Source: a candidate division WOR-3 bacterium
GTDB taxonomy: Bacteria; SDB-A
Length of the DNA stretch: 64,000 bases
Reading direction: 5' to 3'
NCBI GenBank assembly: GCA_016934535.1
Contig: JAFGSQ010000037.1
Span: forward strand, 8,654-72,653
Shown here: one piece after another, positions 44,996 through 53,394 of the stretch
Position numbering within the stretch: the stretch's first letter is position 1
Layout of the letters: the number at the start of each line of letters is the position of its first letter
Made by a program: the position numbers and the translations under genes
The notes under the pieces: model-generated
What the model was told of the DNA's origin: nothing
Seen by the model: the letters and a program-made list of their open reading frames with translations, nothing else
The model's database searches: none

Positions 44996-45712
44996 GTGAA
45001 AAAATTCCTTTTGATAGCGATTATGCTTTGTTCAGTTCTTTTATCCGCCGAAGTTCCCTGGTCGGTGGGGGAGAACCTGAGATTTTCAGTACAATACGGA
45101 GCCATTACAGCGGGGGAAGCGGTCATGGTAGTTCAGAGCTACGAAACCGTGTCGGGAAGACAGACATATAAAATTGTCAGTTACCTGAGAACGAACGACT
45201 ATTTTTCCAAAATATTCAGGATAGACGACACTTATCAGAGTTTCATGGACATTGAACTTCTGTCTTCGAGGAAATTTGTAAAGCACATCGAAGAAGGATC
45301 ATACAGGGCTGAAAGAGAGATAATTTTTATTCCGGAATTGAACGTCGCGCTGTATGACGAAGAAAAATTTCCAATTGAAGATAACACGCAGGACCTCCTG
45401 TCCTGCATATATTACGCCAGAACGCTTCCTCTCGAAGTTGGCGAGAAATATCCCATAAACATTCATGATTCAAAAAAGAATTATTCCGGATACATAGACG
45501 TCCTCCGTTCCGAAACAGTCAGCACTCCTCTTGGGGAGTTTGAGTGCGTTGTAGCAAGAGCCACGGTAGAAGGGGCCACTATTTTTGCCAGCAGAGACGG
45601 TCTTGAAGTCTGGTACACTAACGACAACTGGCACATACCGGTTCTCGTCAGCCTTAAAATAATGGTAGGTTCGATTCAAATGGTTTTGGTCGACGCGGAC
45701 ATGGGAAATTGA
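44996..45712 (+). CDS. DUF3108 secreted protein
   Basis: 238 residues with a cleavable signal peptide (KKFLLIAIMLCSVLLSAEVP). The mature part matches DUF3108: VGENLRFSVQYGAITAGEAVM at the start and a VWYTNDNWHIPVLVSLKI segment near the end. Probably periplasmic or outer-membrane-associated; no activity known. GTG 44996 follows GGAGG. Its stop overlaps the next start as TTGA. Confidence 0.85.
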   Translation: MKKFLLIAIMLCSVLLSAEVPWSVGENLRFSVQYGAITAGEAVMVVQSYETVSGRQTYKIVSYLRTNDYFSKIFRIDDTYQSFMDIELLSSRKFVKHIEEGSYRAEREIIFIPELNVALYDEEKFPIEDNTQDLLSCIYYARTLPLEVGEKYPINIHDSKKNYSGYIDVLRSETVSTPLGEFECVVARATVEGATIFASRDGLEVWYTNDNWHIPVLVSLKIMVGSIQMVLVDADMGN

Positions 45713-46767
45713 ACTCCCCTGTCAAACTCACTTCAGTAATAATTGCTGGAGGCAAAGGCGAACGGTTCTGGCCTCTGAGCACCTCCGAAAGGCCGAAGCA
45801 GTTCATAACCCTTTGGAACGCCGACAAAAAGAGCATGCTTGATGTGACTTATGAAAGGCTGGAAACTCTTTCGCCTGGCGACACCTGGATACTTACAACA
45901 TCGTCGCTGAAAGAGCCTCTCAAAAAAGCAGGGTACGGGGAAAACAGGATCATTTTTGAACCGGAGGGAAAGAACACTGCCATGGCTGTCGCTTTTGCCT
46001 GCGTGATGTTCGAAAAAGCGACCATCGGCGTTTTTCCCGCGGACCATGTAATAGAAGGCGAAATTAAATTCCAAAAATGCGTGGAACAGGCCTGCGAACT
46101 GGCAGAAAAAGGCGACATCGTCATTTTCGGAATTGAACCGGACAGAGCGGACACGGGATACGGATACATAGAAATCGGAAAAAAAACAGGTGATAATTCG
46201 CACGAAGTTTCTCAGTTCAGGGAGAAACCGGACCTCGCGACGGCGAAGTCTTATTTAGAGAAAGGCAATTACCTCTGGAACGGAGGGATGTTCGTATTCA
46301 GAACCGACGTAATGCTTGAAGCATTCAGGAAACACGCTCCACATTTCGATGAATCCATATCTTTGCTAAAAAATTACGCGAAGACAAAAGACGGAATTTT
46401 CCTCGAAAGAGCTTATGCGGCAGCGCAATCACAACCGATAGACATAGCAATAATAGAAAAAACCCGAAACGTCAAATGTGTTTCGTGCGATTTTTTCTGG
46501 GACGACGTAGGATCCTGGCTCGCGCTCAGAAGACTGAGAAAACCCGACGCAGACGGCAATGTTGTGATTGGAAACGTGTCAGTTGAAAACGTGAAAAATT
46601 CCATACTTCTTTCGGAAGATTCTCTGCTGGCAATGGGATTGTCTGAAGCAGTAATCGTTCAGGGGAAACACGGCACACTGATTTCCAGCGTCGAAGAAAT
46701 CGGTTCTTTAAAAAAAGCTATAGGACGTCTTAGTGAAAATTCTGCTGGCGACAAACAACAGGGATAA
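45709..46767 (+). CDS. manC: Mannose-1-phosphate guanylyltransferase
   Basis: Makes GDP-mannose from GTP and mannose 1-phosphate. 352 residues of the nucleotidyltransferase domain only, without the isomerase half of bifunctional enzymes. Signature IIAGGKGERFWPLSTSERPKQF, EPEGKNTAMAVAFA, FPADHVIE, DTGYGYIE, FREKPDL and WNGGMFVFRTD are all present. TTG start overlaps the preceding stop as TTGA. GDP-mannose would feed surface polysaccharide or glycolipid; rmlC elsewhere in the window supports polysaccharide synthesis. Confidence 0.94.
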   Translation: MNSPVKLTSVIIAGGKGERFWPLSTSERPKQFITLWNADKKSMLDVTYERLETLSPGDTWILTTSSLKEPLKKAGYGENRIIFEPEGKNTAMAVAFACVMFEKATIGVFPADHVIEGEIKFQKCVEQACELAEKGDIVIFGIEPDRADTGYGYIEIGKKTGDNSHEVSQFREKPDLATAKSYLEKGNYLWNGGMFVFRTDVMLEAFRKHAPHFDESISLLKNYAKTKDGIFLERAYAAAQSQPIDIAIIEKTRNVKCVSCDFFWDDVGSWLALRRLRKPDADGNVVIGNVSVENVKNSILLSEDSLLAMGLSEAVIVQGKHGTLISSVEEIGSLKKAIGRLSENSAGDKQQG

Positions 46768-47338
46768 GCGAAGAGAAATTTCTGACGTACTCTCCTCGGA
46801 CCGGATTGAACTCGTCTTTCCCGAATCTTTGCCTGAAACGCCGCCATTTGTCGTCGAGGATGGATTTTCTTACGAAGAGAATTCGCTTAAGAAAGCCCGC
46901 GCCTTTTCGCTTTGGGCTGGAATGAGCGCCCTGGCGGACGACACCGGACTCGAAATTTCCGCTCTTTCCGGTGAACCGGGAATTTATTCGGCAAGATACG
47001 CCGGCGAAAAAGCTTCCTACGAGGACAACGTCAGGTTGCTTCTTGAAAACCTCAAAGACCAAAGCGACAGAAGAGCAAAATTCGTTTGTGTGATATGTTT
47101 ATACACTTTTTTAAAAGAAAGTTTTTTCTTCAGGGGCGAAATCGAAGGCTTTATATCGTTTTTTCCCTCGGGAAATAAAGGATTCGGGTACGATCCCGTG
47201 TTTGTACCAAATGGACACGGCGTGAGTTTCGCTGAAATGCCTGAGGAATTAAAAAACAAGATCAGCCACAGGGCAAAAGCTCTTGAAGCGTTTTCTCGGT
47301 GGCTGAAATCCGTTGACCTTCGGATTTTGGGCGTTTAA
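46733..47338 (+). CDS. rdgB: XTP/dITP pyrophosphatase (RdgB/HAM1 family)
   Basis: Removes deaminated purine nucleotides (dITP, XTP) from the pool. 201 residues with LLATNNRDKRREI, ALADDTGLEISALSGEPGIYSARYAG, and GFGYDPVFVPNG; the later SHRAKAL helix binds the base. GTG 46733 overlaps manC by 35 bases. The tRNA-Pro gene follows 12 bases after its stop. Confidence 0.96.
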   Translation: MKILLATNNRDKRREISDVLSSDRIELVFPESLPETPPFVVEDGFSYEENSLKKARAFSLWAGMSALADDTGLEISALSGEPGIYSARYAGEKASYEDNVRLLLENLKDQSDRRAKFVCVICLYTFLKESFFFRGEIEGFISFFPSGNKGFGYDPVFVPNGHGVSFAEMPEELKNKISHRAKALEAFSRWLKSVDLRILGV

Positions 47339-47350
47339 AATGCTTTTATT

Positions 47351-47423
47351 CGGGGTGTGGCGCAGTTGGAAGCGCACCTGCTTTGGGAGCAGGGGGTCGT
47401 TGGTTCAAATCCAATCACCCCGA
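47351..47423 (+). tRNA. tRNA-Pro (anticodon TGG)
   Basis: A complete cloverleaf: acceptor CGGGGTG pairs with CACCCCG; D stem GCGC/GCGC; anticodon stem CCTGC/GCAGG with loop TTTGGGA giving anticodon TGG; T stem GTTGG/CCAAT with loop TTCAAAT; discriminator A. The 3' CCA is not encoded. Lies between rdgB and an anchored unknown protein, on the same strand, so it may be processed from the operon message. Confidence 0.95.
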
Positions 47424-47451
47424 TAAAACAAATTAAACCTGAAGGCGGAAC

Positions 47452-47856
47452 TTGAAAAAAAAAGTAATAATTACTCTTTTTTTCCTTGCCGTTTTCATAT
47501 CCGGTTTTGTATTGGGTCTGGCACAACCGCCGTGGGTCAGAATGAACGAAAATCACCCCGGACATCTGGAATCACTCCATGAGTTTCCCGACACTTCAAA
47601 CCTGATTTTGTCGGAACATGAAGACAGTTCAAATGACGTCGAATCGGCAGCCGTCCTGACTGTATTGCCCGAAACTTTACAAACTTCAGGGATAATTTCC
47701 GCTGAAACTGTTCATACAGACCCGCCAGGCGAATCAGACACTGCCGTAGATAATACTGAAGTCATTTTTCCGGTTGAAACACAGCCTGAGACGACTGCGG
47801 TTCTGACTGATACCTTCACAGCGCCGATAATTGACGACACTCTTGAAAGGTTTTGA
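47452..47856 (+). CDS. Small membrane-anchored acidic protein of unknown function
   Basis: 134 residues: a hydrophobic N-terminal helix (VIITLFFLAVFISGFVLG) followed by an acidic Thr/Ser/Glu-rich, probably unstructured extracytoplasmic part. No family recognised. TTG 47452 follows GGCGGA. The GH57 glucanotransferase starts 4 bases after its stop. It may be a spacer or anchor protein; low complexity makes homology hard to judge. Confidence 0.55.
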   Translation: MKKKVIITLFFLAVFISGFVLGLAQPPWVRMNENHPGHLESLHEFPDTSNLILSEHEDSSNDVESAAVLTVLPETLQTSGIISAETVHTDPPGESDTAVDNTEVIFPVETQPETTAVLTDTFTAPIIDDTLERF

Positions 47857-47860
47857 AGCT

Positions 47861-49936
47861 TTGCCAAAAAATTATTTCATTCTCGGACTTCACTGCCATC
47901 AGCCCGTTGGAAATTTCGGGTTCGTTTTCGAAGAGAATTTTAAAATGGCCTACGAACCCTTCATAGAAATGATGAAAAAATTCGACAGAATAAAAGTCGC
48001 GTTGCATTATTCCGGTCCTCTTCTCGAATGGGCCGAAGAAAACAATCCGGAGTTTTTAAATAACCTCGCATCTTTCTCCTCCCAGGAAAGAATCGAAATT
48101 ATTTCGGGGGGATTTTACGAGCCCATACTTCCCGCCATACCCAGATGGGACGCGCTGGGACAGATAAAATACATGAACGGGTGGATATTTGAAAGATTTG
48201 GCGTTAAACCGAAAGGATTATGGCTCGCTGAAAGAGCGTGGGAGCCGCATCTACCTTCCTTGCTCTACGACGCCGGAATGAATTTCACATTTCTCGACGA
48301 TTTTCATTTTTTCGGAGCCGGTGTCGCTGAAGACAGACTTGGCGGATATCACGTCAGTGAAGATCAGAATAAAAAAATAAACGTCTTCCCGATTTCGAAA
48401 GACCTGAGATACGCCATTCCGTTTCACCAGGTCGAAGAGGCCGTAAGACTTGTAAAATCGGCGCCGAAAAATCTCAATGGAGATTCTCTTGCCGTTTTGT
48501 TCGACGACGGGGAAAAATTCGGAACGTGGCCCGGAACTTTTCAACACGTATATACAGGAAGCTGGCTTGAAAACTTTTTCAGAGCCATTTCTGAAGATCC
48601 CGAAATTGAGATGATACTGCCTTCGCAAGCGGTGGCGAAACTTTCTCCGGCAGGATTGACCTATTTTCCGGCTTGTTCATATTTTGAACTGACTCAGTGG
48701 TGCCTGCCCACCGAAGCGAGGATTGATATTGAAACTTTTTCTGAGAATGTGAAAAAAAACGGAAATAACGAGAAATACGAAGGATTTTTAAGAGGCGGAT
48801 TTTGGAGAAATTACCTGTCGAAGTATCCGGAATCCAATCAGCTGAACAAGAGAGTCGCGTTGATTTCCGAATCATCGCTCGACGATGACTGCCGGCCAGA
48901 CGAAAAAAGGAAATGTATTTGGAGAGCACAGTGCAATTGCGGATATTGGCACGGTATATTCGGAGGGATATACCTGCCGCACCTCAGAGAAAGCCTCTAC
49001 AAAAATCTTCTGTCGGCCGAGAAAATTCATTTTGCGGAAACAAAAGAAGGATCGGACTGGTCTAAATTATCAGCCGTAGATATCAACTCCGACGGCAGGG
49101 ATGAATTGCTTTATCACGATTCGAAAATCACGGCCGTGATAGATCCTTTCAAAGGAGGAATGATAACAGAGCTCAGCGACAGGGACGTCATGTTCAATTT
49201 TGCCAACTGTCTTACACGAAAAGAGGAAGCTTATCACAGACACATGAAGACCTTGCCGGAAGATAACGACAGTGGAGTTGCGACCATACACGACAAATAT
49301 CTTTACAGGGACCGGGATGCCGCACAATTCCTCTATTTTGACACCGATTCGCAGGGGATTTTTTTCGATCTTGTCTCTCTCGGCAAAGAGAACGAAGACC
49401 CGTTCAGAGATGGAGTGATTTTTGACAGCAGAAAATCCTTCAGAGATTGCTCGACTAAAAAAGAAGGTGATAACTGGATATTCGATTTCGAAAAAGATAT
49501 GACCGAAAAATTTTCTATTAAAAATACAAAAATTTTGACGGCAAATTCAAAGAGAATCATGTCCTTTTATTCACTCGAAAACCTTTCGGATGCCTGTCTT
49601 TATTTCAGGTGTTATATTTGCCTTCTCGTGCCCGAAGCCTTCAGCGAGAAGAGGCGTTTCTCTTTCGGTAACGGCGAAAAATCAGCCTTTCCCGGAGACA
49701 GAACCGAATTCAATGGAAATGCTTTGAAATTTACCGATGAAGTGGTTGGATCAGTATTGACGATGTCTTCCTCCGTATCAGCAGATTGGCTTTTAACGCC
49801 TGCTTATTCTGTTAATCTCAGCGAAAGCGGATTTGAAAAGAACATGCAGTCGGTCATAATATCAGCCGGACGCTGGTTTTGCGAAGACAGAAAAGAAGAA
49901 ATGACGGTTGAAATAAATATTAACAACTGGAGGTAA
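47861..49936 (+). CDS. Glycoside hydrolase family 57 4-alpha-glucanotransferase
   Basis: 691 residues closely following Thermococcus litoralis 4-alpha-glucanotransferase: N-terminal NYFILGLHCHQPVGNFGFVF, HYSGPLLEW, ISGGFYEPILPAIP, catalytic nucleophile Glu124 in LWLAERAWEP, general acid Asp215/216 in FDDGEKFGTWPGTF, and RGGFWRNYLSKYPESN. The beta-sandwich DUF1925/DUF1926 C-terminal part completes it. It would remodel maltodextrins or glycogen in the cytoplasm. Start chosen at TTG 47861, where residue numbering equals the family; an earlier TTG at 47831 would overlap the previous gene. Confidence 0.92.
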   Translation: MPKNYFILGLHCHQPVGNFGFVFEENFKMAYEPFIEMMKKFDRIKVALHYSGPLLEWAEENNPEFLNNLASFSSQERIEIISGGFYEPILPAIPRWDALGQIKYMNGWIFERFGVKPKGLWLAERAWEPHLPSLLYDAGMNFTFLDDFHFFGAGVAEDRLGGYHVSEDQNKKINVFPISKDLRYAIPFHQVEEAVRLVKSAPKNLNGDSLAVLFDDGEKFGTWPGTFQHVYTGSWLENFFRAISEDPEIEMILPSQAVAKLSPAGLTYFPACSYFELTQWCLPTEARIDIETFSENVKKNGNNEKYEGFLRGGFWRNYLSKYPESNQLNKRVALISESSLDDDCRPDEKRKCIWRAQCNCGYWHGIFGGIYLPHLRESLYKNLLSAEKIHFAETKEGSDWSKLSAVDINSDGRDELLYHDSKITAVIDPFKGGMITELSDRDVMFNFANCLTRKEEAYHRHMKTLPEDNDSGVATIHDKYLYRDRDAAQFLYFDTDSQGIFFDLVSLGKENEDPFRDGVIFDSRKSFRDCSTKKEGDNWIFDFEKDMTEKFSIKNTKILTANSKRIMSFYSLENLSDACLYFRCYICLLVPEAFSEKRRFSFGNGEKSAFPGDRTEFNGNALKFTDEVVGSVLTMSSSVSADWLLTPAYSVNLSESGFEKNMQSVIISAGRWFCEDRKEEMTVEININNWR

Positions 49937-49937
49937 T

Positions 49938-50699
49938 ATGGAAAATGATATCGGCGCTATCTTCAACGTACTCAAATACGGATCCGAAAAAGAAAAAAAA
50001 ACTATATACATAAAATTCGGAACGGATGAAAAACTGCTGGGCGAGTTTCTCAAGAACGTGACAAGCTCGGATTATCTCGACAGGATTACGATAGCAAAAG
50101 CCGCTGCCTACGTTCAGTCGAAAAAAATGCTCGGACCAGTCATGGGCCTTTTGAGCGATGAAAACAAATACGTCAGGCAGGCCGCATGCGACGCGCTCGG
50201 AGAAATGGAATACAAGGAGGCGGTTCCTTATCTAACAAAAGAAATGTATTCCGACGAATCGTATATAGTGTGGACGAGAGCCGCAGTGGCTCTCTATAAA
50301 CTCGGCGAAGACAAGGGCGTAAAAATGCTCGTCGAAAATTACAATTTCACTGAACCTATGAAAACAGAACCGGCAGTAACGGAAGCGCTCAGAGAACTCA
50401 AGATAGACCCGGCTACGTTCAAAGGAAAAAAGGAAAAATGTTTTGTAGTCACTGCCTGCGAGGGTGAGAATTCAGACACTGTTTTATGCCTTTCAAGATG
50501 GCGGGATGATTTTCTGATAAAAACTTTATGTGGGAGAACTTTTGTTTCATTATACAACATTGTGGGCCCTCCGGTCGCCAAAACTATTGAGAAATCTGAT
50601 GTTCTCAGAACAGTGGCGAGAAAAACACTTATCCGGCCCTTATTTTATGTAGTATCGAGATATTTAGCCAATGACGACAGGCATTCTGAGGCATCTTAA
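49938..50699 (+). CDS. HEAT-repeat protein with CFI-box C-terminal domain
   Basis: 253 residues. The N-terminal two-thirds (about 10-150) is a HEAT-like helical repeat (e.g. KYVRQAACDALGEMEYKEAVPYL). The last part (168-245) matches the CFI-box C-terminal domain: CFVVTACEG in place of CFIATAAYG, then RWRDDFL, GRTFVSLYN, VGPPVAKTI and a final R-hydrophobic-P. CFI-box domains occur at protein ends in many bacteria with unknown function. GGAGG lies 6 bases before ATG 49938. It is co-transcribed with the GH57 gene. Confidence 0.82.
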   Translation: MENDIGAIFNVLKYGSEKEKKTIYIKFGTDEKLLGEFLKNVTSSDYLDRITIAKAAAYVQSKKMLGPVMGLLSDENKYVRQAACDALGEMEYKEAVPYLTKEMYSDESYIVWTRAAVALYKLGEDKGVKMLVENYNFTEPMKTEPAVTEALRELKIDPATFKGKKEKCFVVTACEGENSDTVLCLSRWRDDFLIKTLCGRTFVSLYNIVGPPVAKTIEKSDVLRTVARKTLIRPLFYVVSRYLANDDRHSEAS

Positions 50700-50765
50700 A
50701 ATATACATTCATTGTATATGTATTTCTAACGAACTCCGTTTGTATGCCTTTATGAATAATTATTA

Positions 50766-50793
50766 TTGACATTTTTTTTAAAAATGTTATAAG
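50766..50793 (+). promoter_or_regulatory. Strong sigma-70-type promoter with extended -10
   Basis: TTGACA (50766-50771), 16-base spacer, TATAAG (50788-50793) preceded by TG (TGTTATAAG). The leader is about 25 bases, with GGAGG at 50814-50818 before ATG 50824. It drives the histone-like gene. A small hairpin ATATACA-TTCAT-TGTATAT at 50701-50719 follows the previous stop but has no U-tract. Confidence 0.75.
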
Positions 50794-50823
50794 TAATATA
50801 GTTAACATCAAATGGAGGCAAAA

Positions 50824-50946
50824 ATGGCAGTAAAGAAGAAAGCGACAACGGCGAAGAAGACTTGCAAAACAGCTAAACCGGCGGCCAAGAAAACAGTGAA
50901 AAAAGCCGCGGCGAAAAAACCGGCAGCGAAAGCCAAAAAGAAATAA
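50824..50946 (+). CDS. Small Lys/Ala-rich histone H1-like protein
   Basis: 40 residues, almost entirely Lys, Ala, Thr and Pro: repeats such as KPAAKKTVKKAAAKKPAAK, like eukaryotic H1 tails and chlamydial Hc1/Hc2 or other bacterial KAK-tail proteins. Likely binds DNA or RNA non-specifically. It has its own strong promoter, a Shine-Dalgarno at the right distance and a terminator downstream, so it is a real and probably highly expressed gene although very short. One Cys (residue 13) is unusual. Confidence 0.85.
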   Translation: MAVKKKATTAKKTCKTAKPAAKKTVKKAAAKKPAAKAKKK

Positions 50947-51058
50947 CACTAGTTATTTCGGAGATCAGGAATCTCTGTGAAAACAAGCGGCTCGAATAGC
51001 ATTTGCTGGTTATCTCGGCGCCGCTGACAGGGTTTTGATGTTTGCTGTTTTTTTCTTG

Positions 51059-51090
51059 AGAGGTTCTCCACGAGGAGAACCTCTTTCGTT
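51059..51090 (+). terminator. Rho-independent terminator
   Basis: Perfect 11-base stem AGAGGTTCTCC / GGAGAACCTCT (51059-51069 and 51074-51084) with loop ACGA, followed by TTCGTTT. Ends the histone-like transcript. The 112 bases between that gene and this hairpin include AGCGGC...GCCGCT (about 50985-51035) and GAGAT-CAGGA-ATCTC stems, so the long 3' region may fold. Confidence 0.8.
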
Positions 51091-51135
51091 TAGGCTTAAA
51101 ATGTACAACAATCATGGAACACACGGAGAAAGGAA

Positions 51136-51354
51136 ATGTTTTTTGGTTCTGAGCTGAGCGGCCAAAAAGCTGATGAATTCAGCGGCGACGACTCCAATGA
51201 ATTTTTGGAAGCGGACGATTTTGAAGACGGCAGAAAAAAGAGAGTAAAGATCAGAGACAGAAAAACTTCGGACGAATTCCCTTACGAAAGCAAATGGAAG
51301 AAAATGAGCGCGGACAAAAGAAGAAAAAAAAAGAATTTTAAAAAAAAACATTGA
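51136..51354 (+). CDS. Small charged protein of unknown function
   Basis: 72 residues with an acidic first half and a strongly basic C-terminus (KRRKKKNFKKKH). No membrane helix or motif. A Shine-Dalgarno-like AGAAAGGA precedes the ATG. The high charge makes the amino-acid composition resemble small nucleoid- or ribosome-associated proteins. The opposite strand is also open here (51112-51357), but that reading is hydrophobic and has no start signal, so the plus strand is preferred. Confidence 0.5.
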   Translation: MFFGSELSGQKADEFSGDDSNEFLEADDFEDGRKKRVKIRDRKTSDEFPYESKWKKMSADKRRKKKNFKKKH

Positions 51355-51427
51355 CATTCCCTTTGTTTTTTCAAGTCACTTGAAATAGAATTTACCTTTA
51401 AATTGAAATCATAAGATCGGCAAATCA

Positions 51428-52138
51428 ATGAAAAAAACTGGGGCAATTTACTTTATAACTATTCTTTTCTCAGTCGTGTCAAGCGCTCAATTACCTTTAA
51501 TTGAAAAGATTGAGAAAAAAAGTTACGTATATCTGCTCGGCGGATACAACAGGGCTGAGATGTCAGAACTCAACACCTCTTTGAGAAAATTCGGCTATCC
51601 TGAATTCTGTCAGCGCTTTTATTCTTACGGGATAGGTTATCACTACAAAGTCGGCGACAGGTACATCCTCAGACTTGCCGGGAGAAAATATCTGCCTCAG
51701 AAGAACGCTGAAGGAGGCAGAACGATCAGCGTCAGCGCTGAATGGATATACGCCGAAAGTCAATTTGGTTATGTATTTAAAAAAAGCGAAAATGCGGATT
51801 TTTATTTGCTTTTCGGAGCCGGGATCAATGATGTCAGATTGAAGATATTTGATGCCGAAAAGACCGGATTTGATTCTCTTTTACTTTTTCCCGAAAGAGG
51901 AATTGAATTTTCCGGCAAAATTTTCAGCGTGTCTTTATCAATAGGAACTGATTTGCTTATTGGCCCTCTGAAGTGCGTCTCTGAAAAATCGGGAATAGTG
52001 CTCGGGGGTAATTTTGGTTATCGTTTCACTCCTTATTGTTTTTCCTGGGAAACCCCTTCTTTCAATGTCGAAGGAGGCCCGTCCATGGATATATCAGGAC
52101 CATTTTTTGAATTTTACGCAGGCTGGGGAGAACTTTAA
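51428..52138 (+). CDS. Predicted outer-membrane beta-barrel protein
   Basis: 236 residues: signal peptide (TGAIYFITILFSVVSSAQ), then amphipathic strands rich in Gly/Tyr/Phe (e.g. YVYLLGGYNRAEM, YSYGIGYHYKVG, LLFGAGINDVRL, FEFYAGWGEL). Small eight-to-ten-stranded barrel expected; resembles OmpW/OprF-like or YjbH-like barrels in style only, and no family is assigned. TTGACA at 51351-51356 could be a -35 but lacks a convincing -10. Confidence 0.65.
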   Translation: MKKTGAIYFITILFSVVSSAQLPLIEKIEKKSYVYLLGGYNRAEMSELNTSLRKFGYPEFCQRFYSYGIGYHYKVGDRYILRLAGRKYLPQKNAEGGRTISVSAEWIYAESQFGYVFKKSENADFYLLFGAGINDVRLKIFDAEKTGFDSLLLFPERGIEFSGKIFSVSLSIGTDLLIGPLKCVSEKSGIVLGGNFGYRFTPYCFSWETPSFNVEGGPSMDISGPFFEFYAGWGEL

Positions 52139-52157
52139 AAAAAACCGGAGGTTGCTC

Positions 52158-53393
52158 GTGCCCGAAAAACAAAGAACAGTAATTCACGCCGAGACTCTAT
52201 TCGACGGCATAAAGAAAATTGATGACGTGAATGTGGTGATCGAAAAAGACAAAATCACCGATATCTCAAAAAGTTCCGCCAGAGCTGATATTTCAGGAAT
52301 AGTAACTCCGTCTTTCATAGACGCCCATTCTCACATCGGAATGGCCAGGGAGGGTGAACCCGGAGACGAAGAAGAGACCAACGACATAACCTCGCAATTC
52401 CTTCCTCTCAACGATCCTTACAACAGCATTTATTTCGACGACAGGGCTTTTTCTGACGCTGTGGATTTCGGTGTACTTTACAGCTGTGTTGTCCCCGGCA
52501 GCGGGAATCTTCTCGGCGGAAAAGCAGTCGTTATAAGAAATTTCGCTCAGAACAGGGGAGAAGGACTCTTTAAAGAGTACGGTTACAAAATGGCTCTCGG
52601 ATACAATCCCCGTTCTACAGGTCAGTGGAAAGGCGAAAGACCCAACACAAGGATGGGAATCTACGCCATGCTTGAAAGCAAATTCGACGAAGTGCTTTGC
52701 AAGAGAGAGAAGGCCGGAGTAGCCGCCGAAAAAGAAAAATCGGCGTTGTCGAGATCGCTTTCCGAAAAAAAAATAACCGGAGACGAGGCGAAAGAAGAGA
52801 CGGCGAGAATAGAAAAAGCTTTTGAGCTCGAACTTTCCTCAGCCGAAAAAGAGATCCTAAAAATCCTCGACGGGAAGAAGACTGTCAAAGTCCACGTTCA
52901 CAAAGAGGACGACGCCCTTTATCTCATAGACCTTGTAAAAAAATACAAAATTAAAGCGACGGCGGACCATCTCGGCAACGTTTTTCACAAAGAAATATTC
53001 GATGAACTCGCTGAAAACGGTATTCCGATAGTGTATGGACCGCTGAACTCATTCTCGTACAAGGTTGAACTCAAACATTCGTATTACCAGAATGTAAAAC
53101 TGCTGATGGAATCGAAGGCTTTTTACGGTTTGATGACGGATCATCCCGTCATTATGACAGGCTCTCTCAGGGACAGTCTCAAGTATTTCATGATATACGG
53201 CATGACTGAGGAAAAGGCGATAGGAATAATAACAAAAAACAACGCGGAAATTCTCGGAGTTGAAGAAACTCTCGGAACCGTGGAGACCGGAAAACTCGCC
53301 AGCCTCGTCGTGTGGGACAATGATCCCTTGCATTTTTCAGCTTATCCCCGCGCCGTATTCGCCGAAGGCAGACTGATAAGACAAAGAAACTGA
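52158..53393 (+). CDS. Amidohydrolase family protein (imidazolonepropionase-like)
   Basis: 411-residue metal-dependent hydrolase of the COG1228 type. N-terminal beta domain, then the metal site DAHSHIG; other expected residues lie in VHVHKEDDALYLI (His), TADHLGN (His) and LMTDHPV (Asp/His). The C-terminal beta strand reads GTVETGKLASLVVWDNDPL. The enzyme probably hydrolyses a cyclic amide or dipeptide, but the substrate is unknown. GTG 52158 with GGAGG 6 bases upstream fixes the start; the frame is open upstream to 52014 but overlaps the preceding gene. Confidence 0.87.
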   Translation: MPEKQRTVIHAETLFDGIKKIDDVNVVIEKDKITDISKSSARADISGIVTPSFIDAHSHIGMAREGEPGDEEETNDITSQFLPLNDPYNSIYFDDRAFSDAVDFGVLYSCVVPGSGNLLGGKAVVIRNFAQNRGEGLFKEYGYKMALGYNPRSTGQWKGERPNTRMGIYAMLESKFDEVLCKREKAGVAAEKEKSALSRSLSEKKITGDEAKEETARIEKAFELELSSAEKEILKILDGKKTVKVHVHKEDDALYLIDLVKKYKIKATADHLGNVFHKEIFDELAENGIPIVYGPLNSFSYKVELKHSYYQNVKLLMESKAFYGLMTDHPVIMTGSLRDSLKYFMIYGMTEEKAIGIITKNNAEILGVEETLGTVETGKLASLVVWDNDPLHFSAYPRAVFAEGRLIRQRN

Positions 53394-53394
53394 T

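Noticed and set aside
45086-45286. Small antisense frames inside DUF3108 and neighbouring genes
   Set aside because: All lie opposite well-supported genes and show no start signals.
51112-51357. 81-residue hydrophobic frame opposite the small charged protein
   Set aside because: Arises from the reverse complement of Lys codons (Phe-rich); no ribosome site.
52014-52157. Upstream extension of the amidohydrolase
   Set aside because: It overlaps the outer-membrane barrel gene; GTG 52158 has a well-placed GGAGG.
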